A stretch of DNA of 49,978 bases from positions 1 through 49,978 of the forward strand of contig NZ_JAFNJU010000013.1 in NCBI RefSeq assembly GCF_017368455.1, in the 5' to 3' direction. Under the pieces are notes generated by a model, which worked only from the letters and a program-made list of their open reading frames with translations, was not told where the DNA came from and ran no database searches. Below are positions 1-8,796 of the stretch, piece by piece; within the stretch, counting starts at the first letter, position 1, and every line of letters starts with the position of its first letter. The translations under genes were made by a program, and so were the position numbers. Source of the DNA: Proteiniclasticum aestuarii (GTDB taxonomy: Bacteria > Bacillota > Clostridia > Clostridiales > Clostridiaceae).

Positions 1-88
1 CCTAGGCTACTTTCGTTTGATATAACACTCCAAGGGCGTAAATTCCCATACAACGCATGGTACATATTAACAGCTATCTTTCAGGTGA
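1..88 (-). other. Presumed right end of the IS200/IS605-type element (omega-RNA region)
   Basis: This is the sequence directly 3' of tnpB. In this family it carries the omega-RNA scaffold and the right element end. I see no strong long hairpin and cannot place the element boundary, so this rests on position only. Confidence 0.3.
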
Positions 89-1259
89 TTATGCTGCTAA
101 TCCATATCTCGAAAGATTTATGCTAGCATTCCTGTCCCTGTCTATGACGAGGCCGCACGCATCGCATCTGTAGGTTCTATCAGATAGCTTCAGATCCTTT
201 CTGATGGAACCACATTCCGAGCACAGCCTGCTTGAGGGATACCATCTGTCAGCAATTCTCAACTCTATTCCGTTCCTCCTGCACTTGCCAGCAAGTTTCA
301 GCCTGAAGGAATGGAAGTTCTGGCTTTGTACAGCCTTCGCTAAATGCCTGTTCTTCATCATCCCCATCACGTTCAGGTCTTCTATGGTGATGAAACGTGG
401 TTTTTGCCTGATCACCTTACGGATTACCTGATTGACGTGATTTTCCCTTATGCAGGAAAGTCTCTGATGAAGTTTCTGTACCTTTATGGTCTGCTTATGG
501 ATATTCTGTCTAGTAGCTTCTCCTTTCGTTTCTTTATTTCTGACGTTCAGGCTTTCGTATTTTCTCGAAAGCCTTCTTTGTTCGCGTTTCAGCCTTTTTC
601 CCAGGTCACGCACGGATTTTGTCTTGTTGATGTTTGCGAATGGATTCTCCATGGTGCTTACCACCGCAAAATCTTTGATGCCCAGATCTATGCCGATGCC
701 ATTTCCTTCGGGCACATCATAGGGCTTCTCCTCTGCTTCAATCAGCACAGATACGTAATATCTGCCTGCCTTCATGGATACGGTCCCGCTTTTCACCATG
801 GAGCCCATCGGGATGTATCCTTTCTCTTTCAGCCTGACAAATCCCAGTGTGGGTATTTTCAGGCGATGCCTTTCAATGGTCCAGTCCGTCCTGTTGTTCT
901 TAGGGAAGTATGCCTTCACATCCGACCTGTTCTTCTTCTTGAATCTCGTAAATCCGGACTGTTTCCTGAAAACTTCCTGAAAGCCTTCTCCCCATTCATG
1001 ATGCTCTGCTTGACAGCTTTGCTGCTGACTTCTCTGATCCACAGTATTCCGGATTCTCTGGCAGGAATTCATTGCTTCGCCATTTCGAGAAATCCATTCC
1101 GGACATAAAACTTTTCTCCGCTTTGTAGATCTCTTTGTTTTCAGCAATGTATAAATTGTAGATGAACCTGCAGACACCGATGGTTCTGTTTATTTTGTGT
1201 TTCTGCTTCTCCGTCGGATGTATTTCCGTCTTGTAACTTTTCAGCACCCTGATCATCAC
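89..1259 (-). pseudogene. tnpB: TnpB (IS200/IS605-type RNA-guided nuclease), frameshifted
   Basis: The reading frame is broken into three pieces. It starts at 1259 (MMIRVLKSYKTEIHPTEK), should continue through a short middle frame (WIREVSSKAVKQSIMNGEKA), and ends in a third frame at 89. Adding one T near 1040 (TGTGG to TGTTGG) and one T near 975 (four T to five T, giving AFRKFFRKQSGF) restores a continuous protein of about 390 residues, the usual TnpB length. The RuvC residues are visible in the long C-terminal frame: GIDLGIKDF, ITIEDLNVMGM and DRDRNASINL, with a CxxC...CxxC zinc finger (CSEC, CDAC). No TnpA partner is visible. In its native element TnpB is guided by an omega-RNA from the 3' end of its own gene, which would lie at or below position 89. 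The nuclease domain is intact, so either recent decay or base-calling error is possible. Confidence 0.9.
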
Positions 1260-1865
1260 CTTTATGCACTATTTTTCTGGAATTTCTTTAAGAAAATTAT
1301 AGCGCATACGTTCTTTTCAAACGATTGAATATGAAACATAAAGTATTCTATCTGAATTGCACCAAAGCTGGACTGTCATAGCAGAAACAGGTATGAACTC
1401 AGAAAGTCCATGAATCATGGGTATATTACGTCACTTTTGTCCATGATTGTATATATTTTAAGAATCATTTGCTTCTCCTTCGTCAGTTGGTGTGCTGTCA
1501 TTTTTGAAAAGCTTAACTCCTCCATATTCTGCGTAATTATGTATTCTATCACTATTTATATGAATCTATTTTAAAAGATATACTATGATTAATCAATACT
1601 ATATTAGATTCACCAAAACATCCATGCATTGACCGTACTGGTCTCTTCGGTGATGGAGTCCTGTGGATGGGTCCATTCCGGGTTCATCTGTATTTTTTAC
1701 TGCCTCTCACCGTACTATGCAACAGATCGACTATAGTTTCAGCGATCTTTTGCAGCGCTTTTTCTCCCCTTGCCATTCTTCATGAGATCACAGCTTGTTT
1801 ATATTATTCTCCCGCAATCACTGTGTGAAACTCTGGACATTCATGAAATCTTTACAACCGGATAA
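1260..1865. other. Gene-poor stretch with possible decayed coding fragments
   Basis: No convincing gene is present. Two short minus-strand readings look protein-like: one around 1465-1580 (ending YGGVKLFKNDSTPTDEGE) and one around 1690-1780 (MARGEKALQKIAETIVDLL). Each is about 30 codons and lacks a ribosome binding site. They may be remnants of deleted genes next to the mobile element, or chance. Confidence 0.25.
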
Positions 1866-1894
1866 TTGATATTCATTCTCATTAGCGCTATAAT
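1866..1894 (+). promoter_or_regulatory. Sigma-A-type promoter of the oxidoreductase gene
   Basis: TTGATA at 1866-1871, a 17-bp spacer and TATAAT at 1889-1894, about 100 bases upstream of the AAGGAGG-led start at 1998. It overlaps the Fur-like box. Confidence 0.75.
1867..1881. promoter_or_regulatory. Fur-box-like operator
   Basis: TGATATTCATTCTCA matches the 7-1-7 Fur consensus TGATAATNATTATCA at 12 of 14 defined positions. It covers the -35 element and spacer of the promoter, where a bound repressor would block RNA polymerase. Iron control of the gene downstream is an inference from this match. Confidence 0.65.
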
Positions 1895-1997
1895 CTGACT
1901 GGATGATGCTCCATTCCAGACTATGACCACTCAAGGCAGTGCTGCAGTCGTGTTCATGAGAATGAAGCAAATACGCATTCACTTCAAGGAGGAAATC

Positions 1998-3275
1998 ATG
2001 TCAGTATATCAGAAAGATGGAAAAGTCTATCTCATTATAGGTAATGGACCCGCAGGGCACTTCGCAGCGGGAGAAATACGCAAGAAAGATCCAGATGGAA
2101 GAATCATCATTACAGGAAGAGAAAAAGAAAGAACTTATCTTCGAACGCAGCTGGCTGAATGCTTCAGTGCTGAGCTTCCGGAAGATAAGTTCTATATGGT
2201 AAAAGAAGAATGGTATGAAAAGAACGAAGTGGAGCAGCTTTTGTCGATGGAAGCTTCTTCCATTGATAAAGAGAAGAAAATGGTCACCTTCAAAGATGGC
2301 AGTCAGATTCATTACGATAAACTCATCATTGCCACGGGCAGCTATAACTTCATTCCGTCAGTGGATGTGGAAATAATGAGAAACGGAAAAGCTGTGGATG
2401 TGATGAAAGTGGATCGTGCGAACTTCAGAGACTATGATGGTCTCTTCAGCATCAGAGAGCATGATGACACCATAGCCCTGCAGAAAAGAATCCGAGCATC
2501 CAAACAGGCTGTAGTCATCGGAGGGGGTCTATTAGGACTTGAAGCTGCATGGTCTCTGAAAAAATGTGGATTGGATGTCACCGTCGTTGAATTTTTCAAC
2601 AGACTGCTGCCAAGACAGCTGGATGAGGAGTCTTCTGAAGTACTGAAAAACATGGCTCTGGCTTCAGGCGTGAAGCTGATTCTCGAAGACTCACTGGAAT
2701 CCATCACCATCGAAGAAGATGAGGATGGAAATCAGAATCTTGCCAGTGTAAGGCTTCAAGGCGGAGATACTCTGGATTGTCAGATTGTGTTGTTCAGCGT
2801 AGGTGTTCGGTCCAGAGCGGCACTGGCTGCTGATGCAGGCATTAAAGTGAATAAGGGTATTGTGGTGAATACCAGGATGGAAACAAGTGCAGAGGATATC
2901 TATGCCTGTGGCGATGTGGCTGAAATCAATAATTTCGTCTATGGCACCTGGCCATCGGCACTGAACATGGGCAGAGTCGCCGGCACCAATGCCGCTGGTG
3001 GAGATCTGAAGTTCCCGCCCATGGTCCTGTCCACCATGTTCACATCCATGAATGCGAAAGTGTTCTCTGCCGGGAATGTGGACTTCTGCGATCCTGGTCT
3101 GGACATACTTGAACATAAGAGTGTAAAGAAAGGGGAATACAAGAAGCTTTTCTTCCGTGACGACAAGCTGGTGGCTGGAATTCTCTTAGGCGATACCAGA
3201 CGTTCTACACGTATCGTTAAAGGGATTGAACAAGGCTACACTGAAGAAGAAGCCCTGAAAGCAGACATTCTTTAG
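1998..3275 (+). CDS. FAD/NAD(P)-dependent pyridine nucleotide-disulfide-family oxidoreductase
   Basis: A 425-residue flavoprotein of the NirB-N-terminal/rubredoxin reductase-like group, expected to move electrons from NAD(P)H to a small acceptor. The FAD-binding GNGPAGHFAAGEI lies at about residues 15-27, the NAD(P)-binding GGGLLGLEAAWSL near 173-185, and the second FAD motif IYACGDVAE near 300-308. The open frame extends upstream to 1923, but the start at 1998 has a near-perfect AAGGAGG six bases ahead and directly precedes the conserved N-terminus, so I chose it. No redox-active CxxxxC pair is seen, which argues against a thioredoxin or glutathione reductase. The gene stands alone, is convergent with the permease gene, and has a Fur-like box on its promoter, so an iron or redox stress role is plausible. 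The acceptor is unknown. Confidence 0.85.
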   Translation: MSVYQKDGKVYLIIGNGPAGHFAAGEIRKKDPDGRIIITGREKERTYLRTQLAECFSAELPEDKFYMVKEEWYEKNEVEQLLSMEASSIDKEKKMVTFKDGSQIHYDKLIIATGSYNFIPSVDVEIMRNGKAVDVMKVDRANFRDYDGLFSIREHDDTIALQKRIRASKQAVVIGGGLLGLEAAWSLKKCGLDVTVVEFFNRLLPRQLDEESSEVLKNMALASGVKLILEDSLESITIEEDEDGNQNLASVRLQGGDTLDCQIVLFSVGVRSRAALAADAGIKVNKGIVVNTRMETSAEDIYACGDVAEINNFVYGTWPSALNMGRVAGTNAAGGDLKFPPMVLSTMFTSMNAKVFSAGNVDFCDPGLDILEHKSVKKGEYKKLFFRDDKLVAGILLGDTRRSTRIVKGIEQGYTEEEALKADIL

Positions 3276-3393
3276 CACCTTCGTTTCATTGAAAGCCAAA
3301 GCATAATACGCCTATGAAGAGATTCATCCCTCTGGATTCGCAAGAGAAATAACACCCTTCTATCAGAGGAGACCAGCCTTTTTGCGCAAACTG

Positions 3394-3442
3394 AAAATCA
3401 GCTGATGTATTCCGCTTAAATGGACATACTCAGCTGATTTTT
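3394..3442. terminator. Bidirectional terminator between convergent genes
   Basis: A 12-bp inverted repeat AAAATCAGCTGA / TCAGCTGATTTT with a 24-base loop and a T-run on each strand. It serves the oxidoreductase gene (+) and the permease gene (-). Confidence 0.75.
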
Positions 3443-3475
3443 CATGATTCCATATTTGCTGCGAGACCCAGCCTG

Positions 3476-4993
3476 CTATGCAGATTTAAGCTTGATCACA
3501 GAGCGGTCTGCCACTTTCTTCTCCATGCTTTCCTCATAACGGCGATATCCTTCGATTATCGCTCCCACAAGTAGATATCCGATGACAAATCTCACATCAT
3601 ACAGCAGTGTAAGATTTGGTGCATGCATGAAGCCTGTGGCAGTGAGCACTGCAGCCGCTGCTGCTGCATAGGAAGCCTTACGATAGGAACCGTCCAGAAG
3701 AAACACAAGAATCGCTCCCCAGAGGAGTCCTGTGAACATAGCTCCCTGGCCCAGTGGAACAATACCGCTGGATAGGTTGGCAACCACTTCTCCTGCACTG
3801 CCGTTGAACCTTGTCATGAGATAATTCGCAAAATACGGGAACATGGCCAGAACCACTGCAGGATAATGCTTTTTCTCCACTGTGCCGAAGGTCTGTGTCA
3901 CCATGGAGATGCCCACAAACACCAGAATCGGTGCGATGACGGACATGGGGATCACTTTGGATAGGGCTGCGATGACACCAAACGTGGAGGCAATGAAGAA
4001 GACCATGCCGTTTAGTATGGAGTATCCTCTTCCTGCATTCATCAGCTTGGACCCGATGGAAGCGATGTATACGGTGGTGGGAAAGACTCCGCCGAAGAAT
4101 GTGCCGAAGAGTGTGCCCAGTCCATCAGCCAGCTGCGCTTCTGATACGCTGTATTCATCGCCTGCTGAAGCCATGGCTTCCACGTTATTCATGGTCTCCA
4201 CGAAATTGTAGATGGAGATGGGCAGAAGCACAGCAAAGAGGCCGATCATGTTTCTTCCGATGAATACAATACCTTCCACCAGGCCCAAGGTCGGTCTGGG
4301 CAGATAGAATCCCATGACGCTCAGTCCCTCTGTAATCATCCCTGCATCCTGACCGCCTATGGTGTAGGCCAGAACTGTACCGATGATGATGGCAAAAAGG
4401 GATGCGGGAATCTTGAAGGGCATGGGTTTCTTCACTACCATGCCAAGGAGAATAATGATGAGAACCGCCATGCCCGCGATAGGCATCTCATAGGTCATGA
4501 AGAACATTTCACCGCCTACGAAGGCGAAGGCCACTCCAGCCAGAGCGCCCATCATGGCCGCCCGGGGAAGATGACGATGAACCCATCTGCCGATAAAGCT
4601 CCCCAGAACTTCAACCACGCCACCAAGAAAACAGGCCGCAAGACCGATCTTCCAGGCCAGCTCGGGATCTCCTGTGAGCTGAAGTGCAGGTCGAAGTACA
4701 GCGAAAAGATAGATGAACATGACAGGGGTTGAGACGCCGTAGGCAAGGGCCGTCACATCACTTCGATTTTCCTTGGCTGCCAGCTTCTCAGCCATTCTGG
4801 CATAATAGAGATTGCCGAACAGAACTGCCATGGCCACGCCAGGAATGACGCGTCCGTAGACGATGCTGCCGGGAAAACCCATGGCGGTCATGGACACGGC
4901 GATGAGCACAAAGTTTGCCAGGTTGTTCTGAAAAAGGGCAAAGAATCCGTCAATATCTTCTCTTTTAAACCAGGGATAATAATGTTTCTCCAA
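3476..4993 (-). CDS. NCS2-family purine permease
   Basis: A multi-spanning membrane protein (505 residues from the chosen start) rich in hydrophobic Gly/Ala helices, with the NCS2-type opening FFALFQNNLANFVLIAVSM. It is expected to import a purine base (xanthine, guanine or hypoxanthine) by ion symport. The frame is open further upstream, but TTG at 4993 follows AAGGAG by about 8 bases and gives the natural N-terminus MEKHYYPWFKREDID. It lies 131 bases downstream of xpt in the same direction and under the same riboswitch, matching the xpt-pbuX arrangement known from Bacillus. It is longer than PbuX (about 440) and belongs to a different branch, so I do not assign that symbol. Substrate is inferred from context. 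Confidence 0.85.
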   Translation of the reverse strand: MEKHYYPWFKREDIDGFFALFQNNLANFVLIAVSMTAMGFPGSIVYGRVIPGVAMAVLFGNLYYARMAEKLAAKENRSDVTALAYGVSTPVMFIYLFAVLRPALQLTGDPELAWKIGLAACFLGGVVEVLGSFIGRWVHRHLPRAAMMGALAGVAFAFVGGEMFFMTYEMPIAGMAVLIIILLGMVVKKPMPFKIPASLFAIIIGTVLAYTIGGQDAGMITEGLSVMGFYLPRPTLGLVEGIVFIGRNMIGLFAVLLPISIYNFVETMNNVEAMASAGDEYSVSEAQLADGLGTLFGTFFGGVFPTTVYIASIGSKLMNAGRGYSILNGMVFFIASTFGVIAALSKVIPMSVIAPILVFVGISMVTQTFGTVEKKHYPAVVLAMFPYFANYLMTRFNGSAGEVVANLSSGIVPLGQGAMFTGLLWGAILVFLLDGSYRKASYAAAAAAVLTATGFMHAPNLTLLYDVRFVIGYLLVGAIIEGYRRYEESMEKKVADRSVIKLKSA

Positions 4994-5124
4994 AATGATC
5001 TCTCCTTGTTTGCATGCTGGTAGGTGCATCTACAGAATGTTCAGTGCAGTTGTATAACATAATTGGGACTCTATGATTTCTGTATACTGGTGAACTTATT
5101 CATAAAAGAACGTGTCGTAAGCGA

Positions 5125-5694
5125 TTATCTGAATGTGATGTTTCCTTCCTCCATGGATGAAATGGTGGCCAGAGCACGGATATCCATTCCCTCTGATCTC
5201 AGCTGATCTCCTCCCTGCTGAAATCCTTTTTCGATCACCACACCAGCTCCTTGCAAGGTTGCACCGGCAGCCTCCACAATATCCCGAAGTCCTTTTAAGG
5301 CTTCTCCATTGGCTAGAAAATCATCCAGAATCAGCACCTTATCCTCTTTACTCAGGTAACGTCTGGAAACACGGATCTTGAAATGCTGCTCCTTCGTGTA
5401 GGAGTAGACCTCTCCCTCATAGGTATCTTTATCCAGGTTCAGAGACTGCGTCTTCTTTGCAAATACCACGGGAACCTGGAAATGAAGACCTGCGATAGCC
5501 GCAATGGCTATGCCTGATACTTCTGCCGTAAGAATCTTTGTGATCTCTTTATCCTTAAATACTTCTTTGAATTCTTTCCCGATCTCATTAAGAAATGCTA
5601 CATCCAGCTGATGATTCAGGAAGCTGTCCACTTTAAGGACTGAGGAACCCAGTACTCTTCCCTCTTCTATTATTTTCGTTTTCAGTTTATCCAA
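5125..5694 (-). CDS. xpt: Xanthine phosphoribosyltransferase
   Basis: Converts xanthine and PRPP to XMP in purine salvage. The protein (189 residues) aligns by eye with Bacillus Xpt: KIIEEGRVL, KVDSFLNHQ, and the PRPP-binding loop VLILDDFLANGEAL. A longer open frame starts at 5784 but runs through the riboswitch terminator, so it is not the true start. TTG at 5694 follows AAAGGAGAG and gives MDKLKTKIIEEG, which matches the family N-terminus. It is the first gene of a two-gene operon with the NCS2 permease, controlled by the purine riboswitch upstream. Confidence 0.95.
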   Translation of the reverse strand: MDKLKTKIIEEGRVLGSSVLKVDSFLNHQLDVAFLNEIGKEFKEVFKDKEITKILTAEVSGIAIAAIAGLHFQVPVVFAKKTQSLNLDKDTYEGEVYSYTKEQHFKIRVSRRYLSKEDKVLILDDFLANGEALKGLRDIVEAAGATLQGAGVVIEKGFQQGGDQLRSEGMDIRALATISSMEEGNITFR

Positions 5695-5748
5695 TTCTCT
5701 CTCCTTTACTCCTACTCTTTTCAGAAGGCTTTCATCAATATTCTCCAA

Positions 5749-5775
5749 TAAAAAACCCGCGGTTTTCACCACGGG
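5749..5775 (-). terminator. Riboswitch expression-platform terminator
   Basis: In the RNA sense: CCCGUGG, loop UGAAAA, CCGCGGG, then UUUUUU. It lies between the purine aptamer and the xpt start. Purine binding should favour this hairpin and stop transcription. A second hairpin (GCUUCA...UGAAGC) lies between the aptamer and this stem and may be part of the switch. Confidence 0.85.
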
Positions 5776-5831
5776 GAAATGCACCTAATCAGCAGCTTCA
5801 AATTATTGCATGAAGCCCACATAAGGAACGC

Positions 5832-5902
5832 ACTCCCGTAGTCAGACCGTTTACGGTGGTCTGGTAGAAACTTATGGACCATATCTCCAAGATTATACGA
5901 GT
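5832..5902 (-). ncRNA. Purine riboswitch, guanine class
   Basis: Reading the minus strand, the aptamer has P1 (ACUCGUA / UACGGGAGU), the conserved core UAUAAUCUUGGAGAUAUGG, the P2/P3 loops, GUUUCUACC in J2/3 and GACUAC in J3/1. The specificity base corresponding to position 74 is C, which pairs with guanine, hypoxanthine or xanthine rather than adenine. This fits the xpt and permease genes downstream. Confidence 0.95.
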
Positions 5903-6050
5903 TATTGATTTTTTGAATTAGTCTTTATTCTAACTTACTATTTGAGAATTGACAAGAGCCTGAAATCCTATTCAGAATTTATATTCTAATTTATTTTGAG
6001 TCAACTGCTGTTTTTCTGTACTGATCCGCAGACTCAGTAGGTGTTTAGGA

Positions 6051-6074
6051 TATGGTACGGTGAACCGTACCATA
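6051..6074. repeat. Palindromic intergenic repeat, best copy
   Basis: A perfect 10-bp stem, TATGGTACGG / CCGTACCATA, with a TGAA loop. Related copies lie at 13147-13162, 25171-25222 and, more diverged, at 8712 and 26702. Confidence 0.75.
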
Positions 6075-6156
6075 AATAAAGGACATTAATACTCTACTCT
6101 TTTCGGATATGATATAATAAAGATATAAATAACCTTATTAGAAAGAGGGATTCACC

Positions 6157-6720
6157 TTGATGATGGACAACATAGAGATGATGGATAGAAAGAAACTGCT
6201 GGATATTTTCGAATATCTAAATGAACGTTTACTAGAAAACCAGCTTCAACTCGAGATTACAGTTTACGATGGTTCAATAATGACAATGGTCTATGACAAC
6301 AGACCCGCTACAAGAGATATTGACTGCGTTTTTTCAGATGTTAATCAAAAATTATTTAACTATATTCTTGAATTGACAAAATATGCATTTAGTCTATCTG
6401 AAGGATGGATCAACGAAGAAATTAAGGAACCTCTGAAGTCCATTCTAAAAGAGGACAAAGAAACCTATAAGGTTTACTCAAACCTAAAGATTCTCAAACC
6501 TTCTGCTAAACAGCTTCTTGCTATGAAAATCCTGGCAGCAAGGCCAGAACCAGCAAAGGATTTCATCGATGCCTATCTTCTGTGCAAGGACCTATCTATC
6601 AAGACAAAAGAAGAATTACTTCATCTATGTGAAGAGTATATCCCATTGACACTCATTGGTGAGAGACAACAAAACTTTATAAGGTATTTAGGAGAGGATT
6701 TGGGTTATGATTGGAAATAA
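6157..6720 (+). CDS. Nucleotidyltransferase-fold protein (DUF6036-like), module gene 1
   Basis: A 187-residue soluble protein with the minimal nucleotidyltransferase pattern YDGSIMTMVYDNRPATRDID near residues 38-57 (the Gly-Ser and Asp-x-Asp metal-binding signature; the first Gly of the usual GGS is Asp here). Proteins of this kind include AbiEii-like toxins and DUF6036 proteins. TTG at 6157 follows GAGGG by 7 bases; ATG at 6160 is an alternative start. The 3' end overlaps the next gene by 14 bases, so the two are translationally coupled. A two-gene toxin-antitoxin or defence module is the most likely reading, but activity is not shown by sequence. Confidence 0.6.
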   Translation: MMMDNIEMMDRKKLLDIFEYLNERLLENQLQLEITVYDGSIMTMVYDNRPATRDIDCVFSDVNQKLFNYILELTKYAFSLSEGWINEEIKEPLKSILKEDKETYKVYSNLKILKPSAKQLLAMKILAARPEPAKDFIDAYLLCKDLSIKTKEELLHLCEEYIPLTLIGERQQNFIRYLGEDLGYDWK

Positions 6721-7084
6721 ATATTTACAGCAATTATATGATTACCCGGATATTGATGCAAGTTTAAATCAGCTTCTTGAACTACTTAAATACAAAAACA
6801 AAGACTTCATAGACAGTCTTTTCATTCCTGTGGACTTATCACTATGCAGTAAAGATGAACTGAACTTTTTGACAAAAGTCGCAGCCCTTATCGACTACAA
6901 TCTTCAGATTCACAAGATAGCCGTTCCTGAATGGCTTAGAAGTAATATACTTCGGTTCGAAGTCCCCTACTATCATTCAAAAAGAATCAGCGATTTTGAA
7001 AAATTCAAACTGCAAATGACTAATCCCGGTCCCTTTAGAGCGAGAAATGTGTATTTTGATTTAGCCGGTATCGGTAGAATTTAA
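6707..7084 (+). CDS. Small partner of the nucleotidyltransferase, module gene 2
   Basis: A 125-residue soluble, mainly helical protein without a fold I can name. The C-terminus (DFEKFKLQMTNPGPFRARNV) resembles the ending NPxPFxRRNVxxD that I associate with small partner proteins encoded next to nucleotidyltransferase genes. It overlaps the upstream gene by 14 bases and is followed at once by a terminator, so the pair is a closed unit. It may be the antitoxin or regulator; this is inference from gene pairing. Confidence 0.55.
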   Translation: MIGNKYLQQLYDYPDIDASLNQLLELLKYKNKDFIDSLFIPVDLSLCSKDELNFLTKVAALIDYNLQIHKIAVPEWLRSNILRFEVPYYHSKRISDFEKFKLQMTNPGPFRARNVYFDLAGIGRI

Positions 7085-7095
7085 TTGTTTTAACG

Positions 7096-7140
7096 AAAAA
7101 TCCACCTTAAGACATTTTATAGCCTTAAAGATGGATTTTT
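7096..7140. terminator. Bidirectional terminator
   Basis: AAAAATCCACCTTAAG pairs with CTTAAAGATGGATTTTT around a short loop, with A and T runs at the two ends. It serves the nucleotidyltransferase module (+) and the last ATPase gene of the island (-). Confidence 0.75.
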
Positions 7141-7153
7141 ATTTCGCCTTATT

Positions 7154-7798
7154 TTATGGTACTTGATCAATCCGTATGAGAGGTTCTCCTAAGTGCATCA
7201 GATCCTCATCATGAGTGACAAGAACCACTGTCTTACCTGCTCTTTGAAATCCCTTCAAGAGATCTACAACTTTCATTTTATTCTCATGATCTAGGCTTCC
7301 TGTAGGTTCATCGGCCAGAATCAGTTCACAGGGCTTCAGCATCAGCCTTGCAATGGCCACTCTCTGCTGCTCTCCTCCAGAACACTGATATACTTTCTTC
7401 TTTTCAAATCCGGCGAGTCCCACTACCTCCAGAACTTCCTTTACTCGGTTATTTTCTTTGCTCGTGTCATGACCTTCCATGGCAAGCTTCAGGTTATACT
7501 CTACTGTGGCATTATCGACTAAAGCATAGTTCTGAAAAAGGTAACCGATTTTATCCTTCAGAAGATTCGTCGCTTTTGTTGAAAAGGGCTTGATATTCTT
7601 CTGTCCAAAGTGCACCATTTCGCCTTTGTCTTTCTTCTCCAGTAACCCGATGATATTGAGAAGCGTGGACTTTCCAGATCCTGAAGCGCCAGAAATCACC
7701 GTGAAACTGCCTTCTGGAATTTCTAGGTTGAACCTGGAAAAGACCGTCTTTTTACCGAAATTCTTTTCTAATCCCTGAATTGAAATTACATTTTCCAT
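7154..7798 (-). CDS. ABC transporter ATPase, lactococcin-972 export type (cassette 4)
   Basis: A 214-residue ATPase with Walker A SGASGSGKST, Q-loop YLFQNYALV, signature CSGGEQQRVAIARL, Walker B LILADEPTGSLD and H-loop VLVTHDE. The Q-loop context YLFQN(Y/F)AL and the short length are typical of the putative bacteriocin-export ATPases of the lactococcin 972 group (also MacB/LolD-like). It starts two bases after the stop of a decayed membrane protein gene, so its own permease is lost. It may be an orphan or work with another cassette's membrane protein. Confidence 0.9.
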   Translation of the reverse strand: MENVISIQGLEKNFGKKTVFSRFNLEIPEGSFTVISGASGSGKSTLLNIIGLLEKKDKGEMVHFGQKNIKPFSTKATNLLKDKIGYLFQNYALVDNATVEYNLKLAMEGHDTSKENNRVKEVLEVVGLAGFEKKKVYQCSGGEQQRVAIARLMLKPCELILADEPTGSLDHENKMKVVDLLKGFQRAGKTVVLVTHDEDLMHLGEPLIRIDQVP

Positions 7799-7800
7799 AA

Positions 7801-8494
7801 CTACGCCCCTTTTATGGTTTTCACCATATCCGCTGATTCAAAACGTTTGATCAGACCTGATACCAGAATTGCCGTCCACCTTGAGAAATTGTGAAGCCTG
7901 GATCTGCCCATGGGTATCTACTACTTCGTCTCGGACCTTTCTGATATCACTTCCTTCCCCGTAGAAATAAACCACATAATAAGGATCTTTTTGCGGACTT
8001 TCATAAATCTGATGAAGAGGACGGAAATATAATAGAGGATATAGGAGCCCTGATGCGTAGCTCTCATCGAGCATCTGTATAGTCACTGCTGAGGAATCCT
8101 CTTTATTGGTTGAATAAAAAGTGGACTCACCGCTGTCACTCCAGGAAATTCTACTACCGTTTTGAGTATAGAAGAGATCCTCTATCTCCACTGAAGAAGA
8201 ATAGATATAGTTCTCCATGACATTTCTGTTCATCTCGTCAGAATACCCTACAATCACACGAAAGGTCACTCCATTCTCATCTTAACTATTTTTTATCGTT
8301 TCCATAAACTCTTCCGATGAAACGGCAGTGAACATACTCTCATCAAACATGAAACTATATGTGCTCTGGTCATCAAAGTCGGGATGAAAAAAATTTTCCA
8401 GGTTAAATGTATATCTGACATTGAAGGTTGTGACAATCAGGTAGGTGGTCGCAATCGCCAACTGTATGACGAGAAAATAGCTGATTTTCTTCAT
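7801..8494 (-). pseudogene. Decayed FtsX-like integral membrane protein (cassette 4)
   Basis: The start (MKKISYFLVIQLAIATTYL) matches the N-termini of the three intact paralogs. An in-frame TAA at 8282-8284 interrupts it, with the same frame continuing as DENGVTFRVIVGY. The extracellular N-terminal domain continues to about 7875, then the sequence jumps, in another frame, to TAILVSGLIKRFESADMV and KTIKGA before a stop at 7801. This tail matches the C-termini of the paralogs (IIRRFEKKSISLVLKGE). About 480 codons of the middle, including almost all membrane helices, are therefore deleted. The gene cannot make a working permease. Confidence 0.85.
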
Positions 8495-8562
8495 AAAATA
8501 CTCCTTACCTTAAAAAATAGAATCCCTATAATTCTCCATCTATACCTTTCCTAATTTTATCA

Positions 8563-8580
8563 ATATATATATATATATAT
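8563..8580. repeat. (AT)9 dinucleotide tract
   Basis: Nine AT units about 70 bases upstream of the decayed membrane protein gene. Such tracts slip easily during replication. Confidence 0.8.
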
Positions 8581-8711
8581 GTTGTAGCATCAACATTATT
8601 GTAGTTCAACACTAAATTCGAATATTTAAAATATTGAAAACTTACTATTCTTCTAATCTACTTATTATTTTGATTTGCATGTTCTTAGTATGAGTCTCAA
8701 AGCTTCTATGA

Positions 8712-8745
8712 TTTACGCCGATGGATGTGGTGTGGTTCATCCAAA
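8712..8745. repeat. Diverged copy of the palindromic intergenic repeat
   Basis: TTTACGCCGATGGAT is identical to the start of the repeat at 25171. The following part (GTGGTGTGGTTCATCC) is a weakened hairpin. It lies between ATPase 3 and the decayed membrane protein gene; nothing else is seen in this 300-base gap apart from the AT tract. Confidence 0.5.
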
Positions 8746-8796
8746 TTATTTTAATAAACATTTTAGTATGATGAGGAGATCTGCTAAGAGAGCTTA

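Noticed and set aside
344..1108. Plus-strand open frames opposite tnpB
   Set aside because: They mirror the TnpB frame, lack ribosome binding sites and have no recognisable domain.
5125..5784. A longer xpt protein starting at 5784
   Set aside because: Its extra 30 codons translate the riboswitch terminator; TTG at 5694 has the ribosome binding site and the family N-terminus.
8563..8580. The AT tract as a CRISPR or phase-variation promoter element
   Set aside because: It is a simple dinucleotide run upstream of a dead gene; no spacer-repeat structure is present, and no CRISPR array is seen anywhere in the window.
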